From Sporosarcina luteola (GTDB taxonomy: Bacteria; Bacillota; Bacilli; Bacillales_A; Planococcaceae), in assembly GCF_023715535.1 (NCBI RefSeq), contig NZ_JAMBOI010000007.1, positions 1-64,000 on the forward strand: a DNA stretch of 64,000 nucleotides, read 5' to 3'. The position numbers and the translations under genes are program-made. Position 1 is the stretch's first letter. Every line of letters begins with the position of its first letter. The notes below the pieces were generated by a model that was given only the letters and a program-made list of their open reading frames with translations, did no database searches and was not told the DNA's origin. Positions 27,724 through 35,695 of the stretch are shown in pieces.

Positions 27724-28042
27724 CTTCTACTTCCACTAAAAAGATCCGTTCCTCGAAACCACCGCGTTTAGCGGCTTTCTCCGCACGGACTGCCTCCAGT
27801 TCTTCCACTGTCACCCCGTGAAACTTTGCTGCAGCGTGAATCAACTCCAGCAAGTCAGCCAGTTCCTCAACGGCATCATCGGACGTTGGAGCGCCCGCGT
27901 ATTCCGCCAATTCTTCATGCATCTTTTTGTTCAATTCCGTTATGTATTGCGAGTCGTCCAAAATATACGTGACACTCTTCTTACCGTCTGATTCAATAAT
28001 GTTAGGGATCAAGTCACGGACTAGTTTATTGTAGATTGGCAT
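27716..28042 (-). CDS. MazG-like NTP pyrophosphohydrolase (copy 1)
   Basis: The 108 residues begin MPIYNKLVRDLIPNIIES and contain the helical metal-binding pattern EELAEY and DDAVEELADLLELIHA (ExxE and ExxD). This matches the phosphoribosyl-ATP pyrophosphohydrolase-like/MazG house-cleaning group, which hydrolyses noncanonical NTPs. AAAGGAG precedes the ATG. It overlaps the PLD-helicase start by 8 nt. A second copy at 30650 differs at about 15 positions. Confidence 0.88.
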   Translation of the reverse strand: MPIYNKLVRDLIPNIIESDGKKSVTYILDDSQYITELNKKMHEELAEYAGAPTSDDAVEELADLLELIHAAAKFHGVTVEELEAVRAEKAAKRGGFEERIFLVEVEDD

Positions 28043-28360
28043 ATGATTTTCTCCTTTGGGTACAATTTTCTATATTTTATCATATAGGTTAGTAGCACGT
28101 GAATGGGATGCTGGGTTGGACTAATCCCATCAATTTCTTATTATAAAGAGGGTATTTACTTTTCATCTTTACCAGGACGATACACCTACTAATATGGCAA
28201 TATTTCACTCACTTTTATTCCTGTATTTTTGATATAATTATTTCAATAACGTATTACTTACTGAATAAGTCGTAACAACCAACCAGCTATAATATATAGA
28301 AACAAGAAGGGACGCTAAAACTGTAGTCTTCTTCAACTATACTAGGGGGAATATATATAT
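28043..28360. other. divergent promoter region
   Basis: Gap between the minus-strand NTP-pyrophosphohydrolase and the plus-strand 98-aa gene. The ~40 nt next to the minus-strand start are repeated at 30977-31020. TATAAT boxes on the plus strand at about 28233 and 28288 could serve the 98-aa gene; convincing -35 boxes were not found. Confidence 0.4.
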
Positions 28361-28657
28361 ATGTTCGGACTAAAAAATAAAGCTAAGGTAAATTACAATA
28401 TTACTGACAATGAGTTCTCATGGTCTAATAACTCTTTTAAGATCGAGGACGACTTTCTAATTGCTGACGGACTACTTAACAACTTCCGAGTTCCACTAAA
28501 CTCTATTGAGACTGTGGTATGGTCACGTAACCCTATGAAACCTGAGATTGCTATTAGTATGAGAATTGTAGGGAAGGGCGTTGTGCTAGTTGACGCTGAC
28601 GTACCATTTGATAGAGTAAGCGAAGTACAGAATTGGATTTTAAATAGGATCGCCTGA
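28361..28657 (+). CDS. hypothetical PH-domain-like protein, 98 aa
   Basis: A small soluble protein starting MFGLKNKAKVNYNITDNEFS. It has alternating strand segments (FRVPLNSIETVVWSRNP; EIAISMRIVGKGVVLVDAD) and a final helix (VSEVQNWILNRIA). This strand-strand-helix pattern resembles bacterial PH-like domains, but I cannot name a family. AGGGGGA precedes the ATG. A short T-rich stretch follows the stop. Confidence 0.75.
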   Translation: MFGLKNKAKVNYNITDNEFSWSNNSFKIEDDFLIADGLLNNFRVPLNSIETVVWSRNPMKPEIAISMRIVGKGVVLVDADVPFDRVSEVQNWILNRIA

Positions 28658-28721
28658 TGGACGCTAATTAAAGCGTTCTTTTTCTTTTGTTCTAATTGTA
28701 CCAATAAATGCTAGTTCCCAT

Positions 28722-28762
28722 TACCAGGCACCCGGAAATTCCAAATTGCACGGGTGCCTGGT
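28722..28762. repeat. CAGGCACCC hairpin repeat, copy 1
   Basis: ACCAGGCACCCG and CGGGTGCCTGGT arms with a 17-nt loop, followed by TTCCTTTATT. Related hairpins lie at 38903 and 43135. It sits between convergent genes and may be used as a terminator. Confidence 0.75.
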
Positions 28763-28794
28763 TCCTTTATTAAACCTTAAATTTTAAGTGAACT

Positions 28795-28923
28795 TCAATT
28801 CACTTTCAAAGAAACAAGCGCATTGTGTATGGCTTCGAGTTTTGTTTCAAGCCGGTGCAAGAGATAAAAAGATACAAAGATCGGAAATCCGATTTGTTGT
28901 ATAAAATTAAGCCATTGTTCCAT
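28795..28923 (-). CDS. YvrJ family protein, 42 aa
   Basis: A very short gene. It starts MEQWLNFIQQIGFPIFVSFY and continues with LLHRLETKLEAI, the signature of the YvrJ family: one N-terminal membrane helix followed by a short amphipathic tail. GAGGAGG lies 10 nt upstream of the ATG. It is third in a DUF1659-DUF2922-YvrJ cassette that is widespread in Bacillales. Its function is unknown. Confidence 0.88.
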   Translation of the reverse strand: MEQWLNFIQQIGFPIFVSFYLLHRLETKLEAIHNALVSLKVN

Positions 28924-28953
28924 TTTGAATTCGCCTCCTCATTTTTAATGATA

Positions 28954-28987
28954 AAAGGCTCCCCAGCCAAGCCGGAGAGCCTTTTTC
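28954..28987 (-). terminator. terminator between DUF2922 and YvrJ genes
   Basis: AAAAGGCTC and GAGCCTTTTT arms around an inner CCGGCTTGGCTGG. It probably limits read-through from the two upstream genes into yvrJ. Confidence 0.75.
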
Positions 28988-28989
28988 AC

Positions 28990-29208
28990 TTATGCTTTTA
29001 CAAGATCTTCTACGGTGCGTTCGATAATGCGGGCGCCTTTTACGGTTGCAAGAAAAGAGCCATCCACTTCAAACACCTGTGAATTGATGATCTCTTGCAT
29101 GGCTGCCTCCACCTCGGCTGGTGTTAGTCCAGCTTTTGGCTCGTCCACTGTTAGGGATGTTTGTTTTCCCGCAGCAGTCGTGAAGTTTAATTGTAACGTT
29201 TTCGCCAT
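28990..29208 (-). CDS. DUF2922 protein, 72 aa
   Basis: Starts MAKTLQLNFTTAAGKQTSLT and ends with GARIIERTVEDLVKA. The strand-rich N-terminus with VDEPKAGLTPAEVEAAMQ in the middle is the DUF2922 pattern. It follows the DUF1659 gene by 20 nt with its own ribosome binding site. No biochemical function is known for the family. Confidence 0.88.
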   Translation of the reverse strand: MAKTLQLNFTTAAGKQTSLTVDEPKAGLTPAEVEAAMQEIINSQVFEVDGSFLATVKGARIIERTVEDLVKA

Positions 29209-29228
29209 TCCTCATCTCCCCTTTCTAC

Positions 29229-29447
29229 TTAGTTCATAATGTCTCCTGTTTCTACCCTTTCTGCTCCGATTAATGGATATTCGGAGAGCTGTGCCAATTG
29301 TGTAAGGGCGTTGTGAAGGTTGTCAGCCGTCGCCCCTTCTGCGATGTTGCGGTAGGATTTCGATTTTTTGATCATTTTCCCATCCTGCGTCATCCCGCCG
29401 TCGAAGTACACCTTTCCAACTGCATTTCTGAATTCGATTGTCGCCAT
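29229..29447 (-). CDS. DUF1659 protein, 72 aa
   Basis: Starts MATIEFRNAVGKVYFDGGMT and continues GKMIKKSKSYRNIAEGATAD, the DUF1659 signature. The ATG at 29447 is chosen because GGAGGGG lies just upstream; the reading frame extends 20 codons further but without a start signal. It is first gene of the DUF1659-DUF2922-YvrJ cassette. Function unknown. Confidence 0.87.
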   Translation of the reverse strand: MATIEFRNAVGKVYFDGGMTQDGKMIKKSKSYRNIAEGATADNLHNALTQLAQLSEYPLIGAERVETGDIMN

Positions 29448-29691
29448 TTGCTTTCCCCTCCTTTCACACACTATATAGACTTGAAATGAGGGAAAGGATA
29501 CTTTCATCGTGAATTTTTAAAAAACTTCCAAGGTAGAGCCGATGGCATTTCCTTTATGTTTATTTATAATCCGAATTATTTCTACTTTGATTTCATCGTT
29601 AAATACATATAAAATATACTTCTGTACTTCTGGGATTTGCAGAAGAAGGATGAACTGATAACAAGAATAAATGATGTAACGGAGGCTACTT

Positions 29692-29958
29692 ATGAATTAT
29701 AGAATCAGTAACAAGCAAGTATTTGAACAAGCACAGACGCGTTCGGTTTCAGATGTACCGTTTACTGAGGAAGAACGTCAAAACGGAATGAAACTTGCGG
29801 TTTCTAAGGTGGATAATACGCTGGCTTTGTATTTGGTGGAGGTAGATGGTCATAAGAAATTTGAGGTTCGTTGGGACGATTCGCAGGAAATTTTCATCGG
29901 TTGGAATTCCGCCTGGGAAAACTTCACTTGGTGTCTAAATGTCGCAAGCAGTGATTGA
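29692..29958 (+). CDS. hypothetical protein, 88 aa
   Basis: A small soluble protein with ACGGAGG 8 nt before the ATG. It has an acidic middle (VDNTLALYLVEVDGHKKFEV) and a tryptophan-rich tail (GWNSAWENFTWCLNVA). I do not recognise the family. A second small gene follows 43 nt later. Confidence 0.72.
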   Translation: MNYRISNKQVFEQAQTRSVSDVPFTEEERQNGMKLAVSKVDNTLALYLVEVDGHKKFEVRWDDSQEIFIGWNSAWENFTWCLNVASSD

Positions 29959-30001
29959 TTAAAATCGTTTGCAGCGCCAGGTTGGGGAAGGGGTTGATAA
30001 C

Positions 30002-30232
30002 ATGAAAGTTGATAGGGAATATTTTTATGAATTAATTGACAAAATACCAGAAGAAAAATTACCTGAGTTAAGAATGGTGTTGCTAAAAATGGCAATTCCC
30101 GAAGTAGACCCAACACCTGAGGAAATAGAAGCGATTCAAAGAGGTCTGGAAGAAGTTGCACGGGGTGAAATTTACTCCTATGAAGAAGTATTTGGGGAAA
30201 CCCGGAAACGCGACAAGGAAGATGATGAATAA
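30002..30232 (+). CDS. antitoxin-like small acidic protein, 76 aa
   Basis: Starts MKVDREYFYELIDKIPEEKL and carries the tail EEIEAIQRGLEEVARGEIYS then YEEVFGETRKR. Both are typical of small Firmicutes antitoxin-like proteins related to DUF2281/RelB. No toxin gene follows: repeat copy C begins 36 nt downstream. It may therefore be an orphan antitoxin, or it may lack a toxin altogether. GGGGAAGGGG provides the ribosome binding site; the ATG is at 30002 rather than further upstream. Confidence 0.75.
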   Translation: MKVDREYFYELIDKIPEEKLPELRMVLLKMAIPEVDPTPEEIEAIQRGLEEVARGEIYSYEEVFGETRKRDKEDDE

Positions 30233-30267
30233 AGGTTAGAGCACCAGGTTAGGGTTTATTTAAAACA

Positions 30268-30392
30268 AATAATCCATCCTTGAGTTTAGAACGAACTCAT
30301 TTAGGATGGAATATTTCACCTCAGGCTGATCCCCCTTGGGAACCTGCTATTACAGACCGCCTAATGTTAGCGCATTAGGTGGTCCTTTTTAA
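30268..30392 (+). repeat. dispersed double-hairpin repeat, copy C
   Basis: Hairpin 1 (AATAATCCATCCTTGAGT with a degenerate right arm) is followed by TATTTCACC, GCTGATCCCCCTTGGGAACC and hairpin 2 (CCGCCTAATG TTAGCG CATTAGGTGGT CCTTTTT). The same order recurs at 39799-39932. Hairpin 2 has a T-tract and should terminate transcription. Confidence 0.85.
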
Positions 30393-30559
30393 TTTATTCG
30401 TAGTAGACAGACGTATTCGTCTTTCCGTGGATTCTTTTCAACGGGGAGAATAAGATTAAAGGTTTCGAGGTAGTAATAATTATTTCTCATTCGATAGTAA
30501 AAGTCTTAGTAACCTTGGGCTCATACAATGTCTTTATCTTATTAACGCCCTAGGAAAGG

Positions 30560-30652
30560 TGCGCCGCGTATTGCCCGCAAAAATGTCAGCACTTCCTTCA
30601 CGCCGGACTTCATACGTCATCCAGCAAGTTCTGAGTAAGCGACCGCAGCTTA
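30560..30652 (-). pseudogene. remnant of a second PLD-helicase gene (5' end only)
   Basis: The sequence just downstream of the second NTP-pyrophosphohydrolase copy matches the 5' end of the PLD-helicase gene at about 27570-27723, including CAGCTTAGTCATCTTCTACT and TCACGCCGGACTTCAT. It has small deletions and no remaining helicase. It shows that a helicase-pyrophosphohydrolase unit was duplicated and then largely deleted. Confidence 0.7.
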
Positions 30653-30976
30653 GTCATCTTCTACTTCCACTAAAAAGATCCGTTCCTCAAAACTGCCGCG
30701 TTCAACTGCTTTCTCAGCACGCACCGCTTCCAGTTCTCCCACCGTCACCCCGTGAAACTTCGCTGCAGCGTAAATCAACTCCAGCAAATCAGCCAGTTCC
30801 TCAACGGCATCATCAGAGGAGATCGCTCCCTCATATTCCGCTAATTCCTCATGCACCTTCTTGTTCACTTCCGTTATGTATTGCGAGTCGTCCAATATAT
30901 ATGTGACACACGTCTTACTGTCCTTTTCGATAATGCCGGGTATCAGGTCTCGCACAAGTTTATTGTAGATTGGCAT
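30650..30976 (-). CDS. MazG-like NTP pyrophosphohydrolase (copy 2)
   Basis: The 108 residues starting MPIYNKLVRDLIPGIIEKDS are about 86% identical to the gene at 27716, and the metal-binding EELAEY and EELADLLELI are intact. The ATG at 30976 has AAAGGAG upstream; the 14 extra codons in frame lack a start signal. The promoter-proximal flank is also shared with copy 1. The downstream helicase partner is reduced to a fragment, so this copy is orphaned. Confidence 0.87.
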   Translation of the reverse strand: MPIYNKLVRDLIPGIIEKDSKTCVTYILDDSQYITEVNKKVHEELAEYEGAISSDDAVEELADLLELIYAAAKFHGVTVGELEAVRAEKAVERGSFEERIFLVEVEDD

Positions 30977-31158
30977 ATGATTTTCTCCTTTAGGTTGCAA
31001 TTTTCTATATTCTAGCACAGCGCTAAATAGGGATGTTGATAGTAATGTAAGAGAAGATTATTTTGCGAGAATTATCCCTAAATTATAAGGATTATTTTAC
31101 ATGTTATATGGTACTATTTAATTAATGCGAATTATGTAGAAAAAGGTGGGGGATTGGA

Positions 31159-31299
31159 ATGTTGAGCTTATTTAGATCAAGATGTGGAATCTGTAAAAGG
31201 AAAGTATCAGAGTTCCAACGTTATAGGTTACCCATAATAAGGTAGGGAAAGTCTGCTTAGCTTGTTGTGTGTATGCGGAGAGAAGGGCTTATCGGAAGT
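31159..31299 (+). pseudogene. frameshifted small zinc-ribbon protein gene
   Basis: From the ATG at 31159 (GGTGGGGG upstream) the frame reads LFRSRCGICKRKVSEFQRYR. A frame change then gives GKVCLACCVYAERRAYRKC and a stop near 31299. Joined, these form a ~45-residue CxxC...CxxC protein. Both pairs are present but in different frames, so the gene is probably inactive. Confidence 0.5.
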
Positions 31300-31376
31300 G
31301 TTGAAGCAGCAACGAAGCGAACTTCACTTGTACTGAAAGGTGCTGTTGTTCAATTAAGAGTAAAGGTGGTGTTGTT

Positions 31377-32252
31377 ATGATTTCGGGTTTCTTTGGAGGG
31401 ATTCTATCTGTTTTCCTTATGCTGATAACATCAAGTGTCTTTCCGTTACTTGTTTTATTCATAGTCTTATCGTTAGTAGTGCAGTGGAAAATGCCCATTA
31501 TCAAAGGAAAGTATGGAGAGTGGGTAGTGAAAACCAAGCTTCAGAAATTAGGGGATGCATACACTGTCTTCCATGACGTGTATATTCCGAATGGCGAGCG
31601 GGGATTGACGCAAGTAGATCATATTGTTACGTCAGTGCACGGTGTGTTTGTCATTGAAACGAAACATTATAGCGGTTGGATTTTCGGCGATGAATATAAA
31701 CCTTACTGGACACAAGTCATCTATAAAAAGAAAACAAAAATGCACAATCCAATCCGACAAAATTACGGCCATGTGCAAGCTTTGCTTACTTACACAGGAC
31801 AAGCGGAAATGAAGGATGTCCATTCCATCATCGCCTTTTCACCGAGCTCGACTTTTAAATTCAATAAGGATTTCACGTCAGCGCACGTTATTCAGTTTCC
31901 TGAATTGCTAGCGACAATCAAGCGGTACAAGGAACAGCGTATTAGTTTGGCTGCGGTGAAGAGGATTAATGAAAAGCTTAAGGTTCTGTTGGTTGAAGAT
32001 AAAAGTGAGAGGAAACATCTTAAGGCAGAGCATATGCAGTCGGTGCGGAAAGCGAAAGGTTCCAAGCAGACGACCCATGTACAAGCTGACCTAATTTCAA
32101 AGGTGACAAAGGAGGTTGCTCCCACGATTTGTCCAAGGTGTGAAGGGCAACTGACTATGAAGGCGGGCAGGTATGGGAAGTTTTATGGGTGTAGTAATTA
32201 TCCTGATTGTAGGTATACAGACAATCTGAACGCTAAGCGGCAGAATGTTTAA
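31377..32252 (+). CDS. NERD nuclease-like protein with topoisomerase-type zinc finger
   Basis: An N-terminal membrane helix pair (~7-33) is followed by a NERD domain: GKYGEWVVKTKL, the core GLTQVDHIVTSVHGVFVIET and KHYSGWIFG, with the D and ExK residues of this nuclease-related fold. The C-terminal ~35 residues are a C4 zinc finger (CPRCEGQLTMKAGRYGKFYG then CSNYPDC) of topoisomerase IA type. The ATG is preceded by AAGGTGG. It is probably membrane-tethered with the NERD domain inside. Role in nucleic-acid processing is inferred. Confidence 0.9.
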   Translation: MISGFFGGILSVFLMLITSSVFPLLVLFIVLSLVVQWKMPIIKGKYGEWVVKTKLQKLGDAYTVFHDVYIPNGERGLTQVDHIVTSVHGVFVIETKHYSGWIFGDEYKPYWTQVIYKKKTKMHNPIRQNYGHVQALLTYTGQAEMKDVHSIIAFSPSSTFKFNKDFTSAHVIQFPELLATIKRYKEQRISLAAVKRINEKLKVLLVEDKSERKHLKAEHMQSVRKAKGSKQTTHVQADLISKVTKEVAPTICPRCEGQLTMKAGRYGKFYGCSNYPDCRYTDNLNAKRQNV

Positions 32253-32285
32253 GGAAGGCGCAAGCGTCTTTGAGTGATAAAAAAT

Positions 32286-32339
32286 AAAAGGAGCGTAACC
32301 AGTGGGTTGGGACTAGCCTCAAGACCATTGGAGCTCCTT
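32286..32339 (+). terminator. terminator of the NERD gene
   Basis: AAAAGGAGC and GAGCTCCTTTT arms close a longer inner stem (CCAGTGG...CCATTGG). The trailing TTTG is short, so efficiency is uncertain. Confidence 0.55.
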
Positions 32340-32416
32340 TGATATCGTTTATTATATATACTACTTTAATATTTTATACGTTTTCTGATAAAATGTCAAC
32401 ATTTTTGGAGGTATAT

Positions 32417-34189
32417 ATGGAATACGGATTAAATAATTTGGACGTTCTAAAATATGGCGATTTTAATGAAGGACAAATTTTTTTCATACAGCGCTGGTCA
32501 GAAATGTTGAATACCAAAACCCATAGTAAGTATGCTGTTAGATATTTAAATAGTCACCAAGCGTTAAGGGAAATCTTATATGTGTGCAGAGGGATGGTTG
32601 ATGAAGAAATCAAGCGATCGGATCACCATTTAAGACTTGTCTTCGAAGAAGTCAATAAAATTATTGAAGCAGATAAGCTATTTGAAAAGCATGCCGATAG
32701 TCATGCGAAGATTATGAAAAACTCATTAAGGGCAACGCCAAAAGTCAGCGAAATACCAAAGATATACTCTGTGATCTATCAGTTAGAATATGTCATTAGG
32801 CATTTGGAAATCAACTATCTAGGATGGATTGTTCATGAGCTAAAAGAATTACTCCAACAGGAAGTTTATGCTGATACAACCCTCCAAAATTTAGAAGTAC
32901 TAATACATATGTTGGCAAGCGAATTATTGGGCAATGGGTGGTCGCTGAAGGCGTTATATTCATTGGTAAGGGTTGATATATTAAATAGAACAAGCCCGGT
33001 GTTTGAGCGATTCAACAATTTTTATAAACAGATTTTATCGGATCCAACAACATATGTCTATCTCTTTCCTATAAAGTCAGGCCTAACAAGAGAAACAAGA
33101 GAGCAATTCGTACAATTTAATGTCGAGCTACTTGACGGAGCAGCTATTATGAGTACATATGATGATTACGACTTAGGGCACAACATTTCTAGGAATAAAG
33201 ATTACATTCGGGTAATAGGCAAATCTTATGATATACAAACAGGAATGAATTCAATGTGGCAACGGATTGCCGAATACATGGACGTTCTGAGATTTTATGG
33301 ATACGAACTACCTGATATTGATACAGCCCCAATTGTCCTATGGCTGAACGAGCAAAGATTTACGAGAAATATTCAAGTATCTCTTGTCGAAAAAAAGAAT
33401 AGGTTTCGAGCACCGAGTACTATAATGCAAAAAATCCAAATGCAGCTAAATCAAGGTAACAATGAGGTGAATCGAAAGATTAAGAGCTTATTTGAATTTG
33501 CAAGAATAAGTGATGAATCTTTATCTCCGCAATCGACATTTTTAAATTTATGGATTGGCATTGAATCTTTCGTCCAAAGCAAGGAACATGAAGGTGGAAT
33601 AGAAAATGTTAAAATGGTGGTTTCTTCAAGTACTACTCATAATTATTTGTATAGCCTATTAAAGAATTTTATTGAGGATTGCAATAGATGTAATTTGGAA
33701 GTAACAATTGATTATCAAAAAGTTGAAATTGGAAAAATGAATCCCCAGCGGGCTATCCTATTCCTATTCGATGACAGGTATGCGCCAGTTATAGAAGATG
33801 TTTGTAAGGAAATGAATATCCTATTGGCTTATCGCTATATAGAACTGAAAGATACGTTATTGGATGGCAAAAAGTCATCGAAATTACTTAAAAACCATCT
33901 GGATAATATCAAGCAACATGTTCAAAGGCTATACCGAATAAGAAATTCCATTGTACATTCGGCAGAAGTACATTACAATATCAATTTATTTATAAAGCAC
34001 TTGCATGAATATTTAGAGTCCACGATGTCCGTAGTACTATATAGATTGGAAGAAAATCCAGATGCCAGGCTTGAAGAGATATTTGCACAGGTAAGGGATA
34101 GCGTTGAAGCAACCATTGAAACACTTGGAAATAGTAGAAACCTTGATAAAGATGCATATTATGATTTGGTGTTAAAAGGAGCGTTTTAG
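32417..34189 (+). CDS. Apea-like HEPN protein, 590 aa
   Basis: Residues ~1-370 are helical and not recognised. From ~370, STFLNLWIGIESFVQ and then RIRNSIVH (Rx4H at 509-514) near the C-terminus form an Apea-like HEPN domain, a fold with RNase activity in relatives. ApeA itself is a phage-defence protein, but similarity here is judged only by motif. The ATG at 32417 has TTGGAGG 6 nt upstream; the longer frame has none. The gene is monocistronic in the accessory island. Confidence 0.85.
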   Translation: MEYGLNNLDVLKYGDFNEGQIFFIQRWSEMLNTKTHSKYAVRYLNSHQALREILYVCRGMVDEEIKRSDHHLRLVFEEVNKIIEADKLFEKHADSHAKIMKNSLRATPKVSEIPKIYSVIYQLEYVIRHLEINYLGWIVHELKELLQQEVYADTTLQNLEVLIHMLASELLGNGWSLKALYSLVRVDILNRTSPVFERFNNFYKQILSDPTTYVYLFPIKSGLTRETREQFVQFNVELLDGAAIMSTYDDYDLGHNISRNKDYIRVIGKSYDIQTGMNSMWQRIAEYMDVLRFYGYELPDIDTAPIVLWLNEQRFTRNIQVSLVEKKNRFRAPSTIMQKIQMQLNQGNNEVNRKIKSLFEFARISDESLSPQSTFLNLWIGIESFVQSKEHEGGIENVKMVVSSSTTHNYLYSLLKNFIEDCNRCNLEVTIDYQKVEIGKMNPQRAILFLFDDRYAPVIEDVCKEMNILLAYRYIELKDTLLDGKKSSKLLKNHLDNIKQHVQRLYRIRNSIVHSAEVHYNINLFIKHLHEYLESTMSVVLYRLEENPDARLEEIFAQVRDSVEATIETLGNSRNLDKDAYYDLVLKGAF

Positions 34190-34255
34190 TAAGTGAAAGA
34201 AATCTGTTAGGGCTAAGCATCGGGCGTAGTAGTGTCATTCAAGGAGGATGTGAAT

Positions 34256-34486
34256 TTGAGTAAAACTGTTGAAGAAATGATAGTAACAATTGAGGGATTA
34301 TTAGAAAAAAGTTTCAGGAAGGAGGGAGTAGGAACTATTCAAAACAGTCTTTACCACATAATTAATGACTACAAAAGATTAATTGATATTATTGAAATTA
34401 ATACAGATAAATCAGGTATTTGCATGCTCAAAAAAACGGAAATTGCTAATTTATACGGGTTATCACGGGAACTAATAAAAAGTTAA
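34256..34486 (+). CDS. hypothetical protein, 76 aa
   Basis: The TTG at 34256 has AAGGAGG 8 nt upstream. The protein is helical (EEMIVTIEGLLEKSF; YHIINDYKRLIDIIEINT) and ends with KKTEIANLYGLSRELIKS, which has the look of a short DNA-binding helix-turn-helix. Family not recognised. It may be a small regulator of the following genes. Confidence 0.62.
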   Translation: MSKTVEEMIVTIEGLLEKSFRKEGVGTIQNSLYHIINDYKRLIDIIEINTDKSGICMLKKTEIANLYGLSRELIKS

Positions 34487-34506
34487 GGTTTCTTATTAGA
34501 TACAGA

Positions 34507-34707
34507 ATGTTAACGGAGTGTAGGCCGGGTATGAAGGTGTCTGGAAAATGTAATGTTTCAGATACGCCTATATCTCTTACTGTGAAAATTTTAAAATTGC
34601 TTAAGCAACATCCAGAGCTTAGTGATAGTTATAAAAAACAAGCCGAAGCATTAAACATCCCCATTTATGATGTCAGGGTGGCGTGGGGATTTATTAGTCA
34701 CTGTTAA
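34507..34707 (+). CDS. possible small protein, 66 aa
   Basis: The reading frame is open for 66 codons and its second half (KILKLLKQHPELSDSYKKQA then EALNIPIYDVRVAW) has helix-turn-helix-like periodicity. No clear ribosome binding site precedes the ATG. It may be the remnant of a regulator rather than a gene. Confidence 0.38.
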   Translation: MLTECRPGMKVSGKCNVSDTPISLTVKILKLLKQHPELSDSYKKQAEALNIPIYDVRVAWGFISHC

Positions 34708-34823
34708 AGGTTTTATGATCCAAAAGGCGAGGATTACTATATTTTGTTTTAGATTAACATAAAGTAATCATTGGGGTTTATTCAAACAATGAATAAATGT
34801 AATGTAAAGGAAGGGTGGCTTAA

Positions 34824-35405
34824 ATGTCTGATGTAAAATACGTGCATGACCAAATTACTGATTTCATGAGTAATGACACAGAAAAAACTTTACTATTACG
34901 AGGTATTGCGGACAAAGAAAAGCATCAAGTTCTTCTTAAAGCCCTAAATAAATCAGGCGATTTGAAAGGATTGATTAATTTAATTCATACAACAAAAGAT
35001 GGAATGCAGGACTTTTTCAGATGGGCAGAACTTTATAAGGTTATTGTGCCTAAAAAGTATGGACAGCGCATGAGGTTGTCCAACCTCACAATTTACTTCG
35101 ATAATCTTACTACTAAACAGAATAGCGATAAATATGATGATCATGCTTTTGATTTTATGATTATATGGCCGATACAAAGTGTAACTAAAAGTGAAAAAGA
35201 AATTCAGATGCTCAAAGAAATGGCTCAACGTCAAAGAACAAAAAAAATCATCTTTCTGACCCTAAAGGAACCTTGGTATAAACCAGACTCATTTGAGGCT
35301 TTTGTTGACAGAATAATTAATTTGGATTGTGAGAACGATGACCCAAAGGAGTATCAGCGTATTATAGCTGCATATGAAGAAGATATGAAAAGGAGAAGAT
35401 TTTAA
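34824..35405 (+). CDS. hypothetical protein, 193 aa
   Basis: A soluble protein starting MSDVKYVHDQITDFMSNDTE with AAGGAAGGG upstream. The centre (MRLSNLTIYFDNLTT; HAFDFMIIWPIQSV) alternates strands and helices, and the tail is acidic then basic (EEDMKRRRF). I do not recognise the family. It lies inside the accessory island between the Apea-like HEPN and an HNH gene. No catalytic motif is apparent. Confidence 0.78.
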   Translation: MSDVKYVHDQITDFMSNDTEKTLLLRGIADKEKHQVLLKALNKSGDLKGLINLIHTTKDGMQDFFRWAELYKVIVPKKYGQRMRLSNLTIYFDNLTTKQNSDKYDDHAFDFMIIWPIQSVTKSEKEIQMLKEMAQRQRTKKIIFLTLKEPWYKPDSFEAFVDRIINLDCENDDPKEYQRIIAAYEEDMKRRRF

Positions 35406-35479
35406 TTCGAGTACCTGAGTGGAAAACTAAACATTCTAGGTATTGAGGAAGGTAATCTATGTACGCTTCTTCCTGTCGT

Positions 35480-35521
35480 ACAGACCGCCTAATGTTATTA
35501 GCATTAAGTGATCCTTTTTAG
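35480..35521 (+). repeat. dispersed repeat, copy D (second hairpin only)
   Basis: CAGACCGCCTAATGTTATTA, then GCATTAAGTGATCCTTTTTA, matches hairpin 2 of the double-hairpin element at 30268 and 39799; hairpin 1 is missing. It lies ~75 nt after the 193-aa gene and may terminate it. Confidence 0.75.
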
Positions 35522-35695
35522 TTTATTCTTTCGAACAGAAGTATTCTAATTACCTGTATTGTATTGTGTATTGTAATATTTTCAACCTGTCTGTTAGGTA
35601 AACCATTTCCATACGGTGAAATTAAACTACTACTTACATAAAGTATAAGTATTCCGCAAATTATACTCTTAATAAAGTCGGCTGGAGGCGATGAA

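Noticed and set aside
30002..30232. Complete toxin-antitoxin pair
   Set aside because: Only the antitoxin-like gene is present; repeat copy C follows immediately and no toxin ORF was found on either side.
30559..30906. 115-aa plus-strand ORF rich in arginine, proline and serine
   Set aside because: It is the antisense shadow of the duplicated pyrophosphohydrolase and helicase remnant; composition is typical of a shadow frame.
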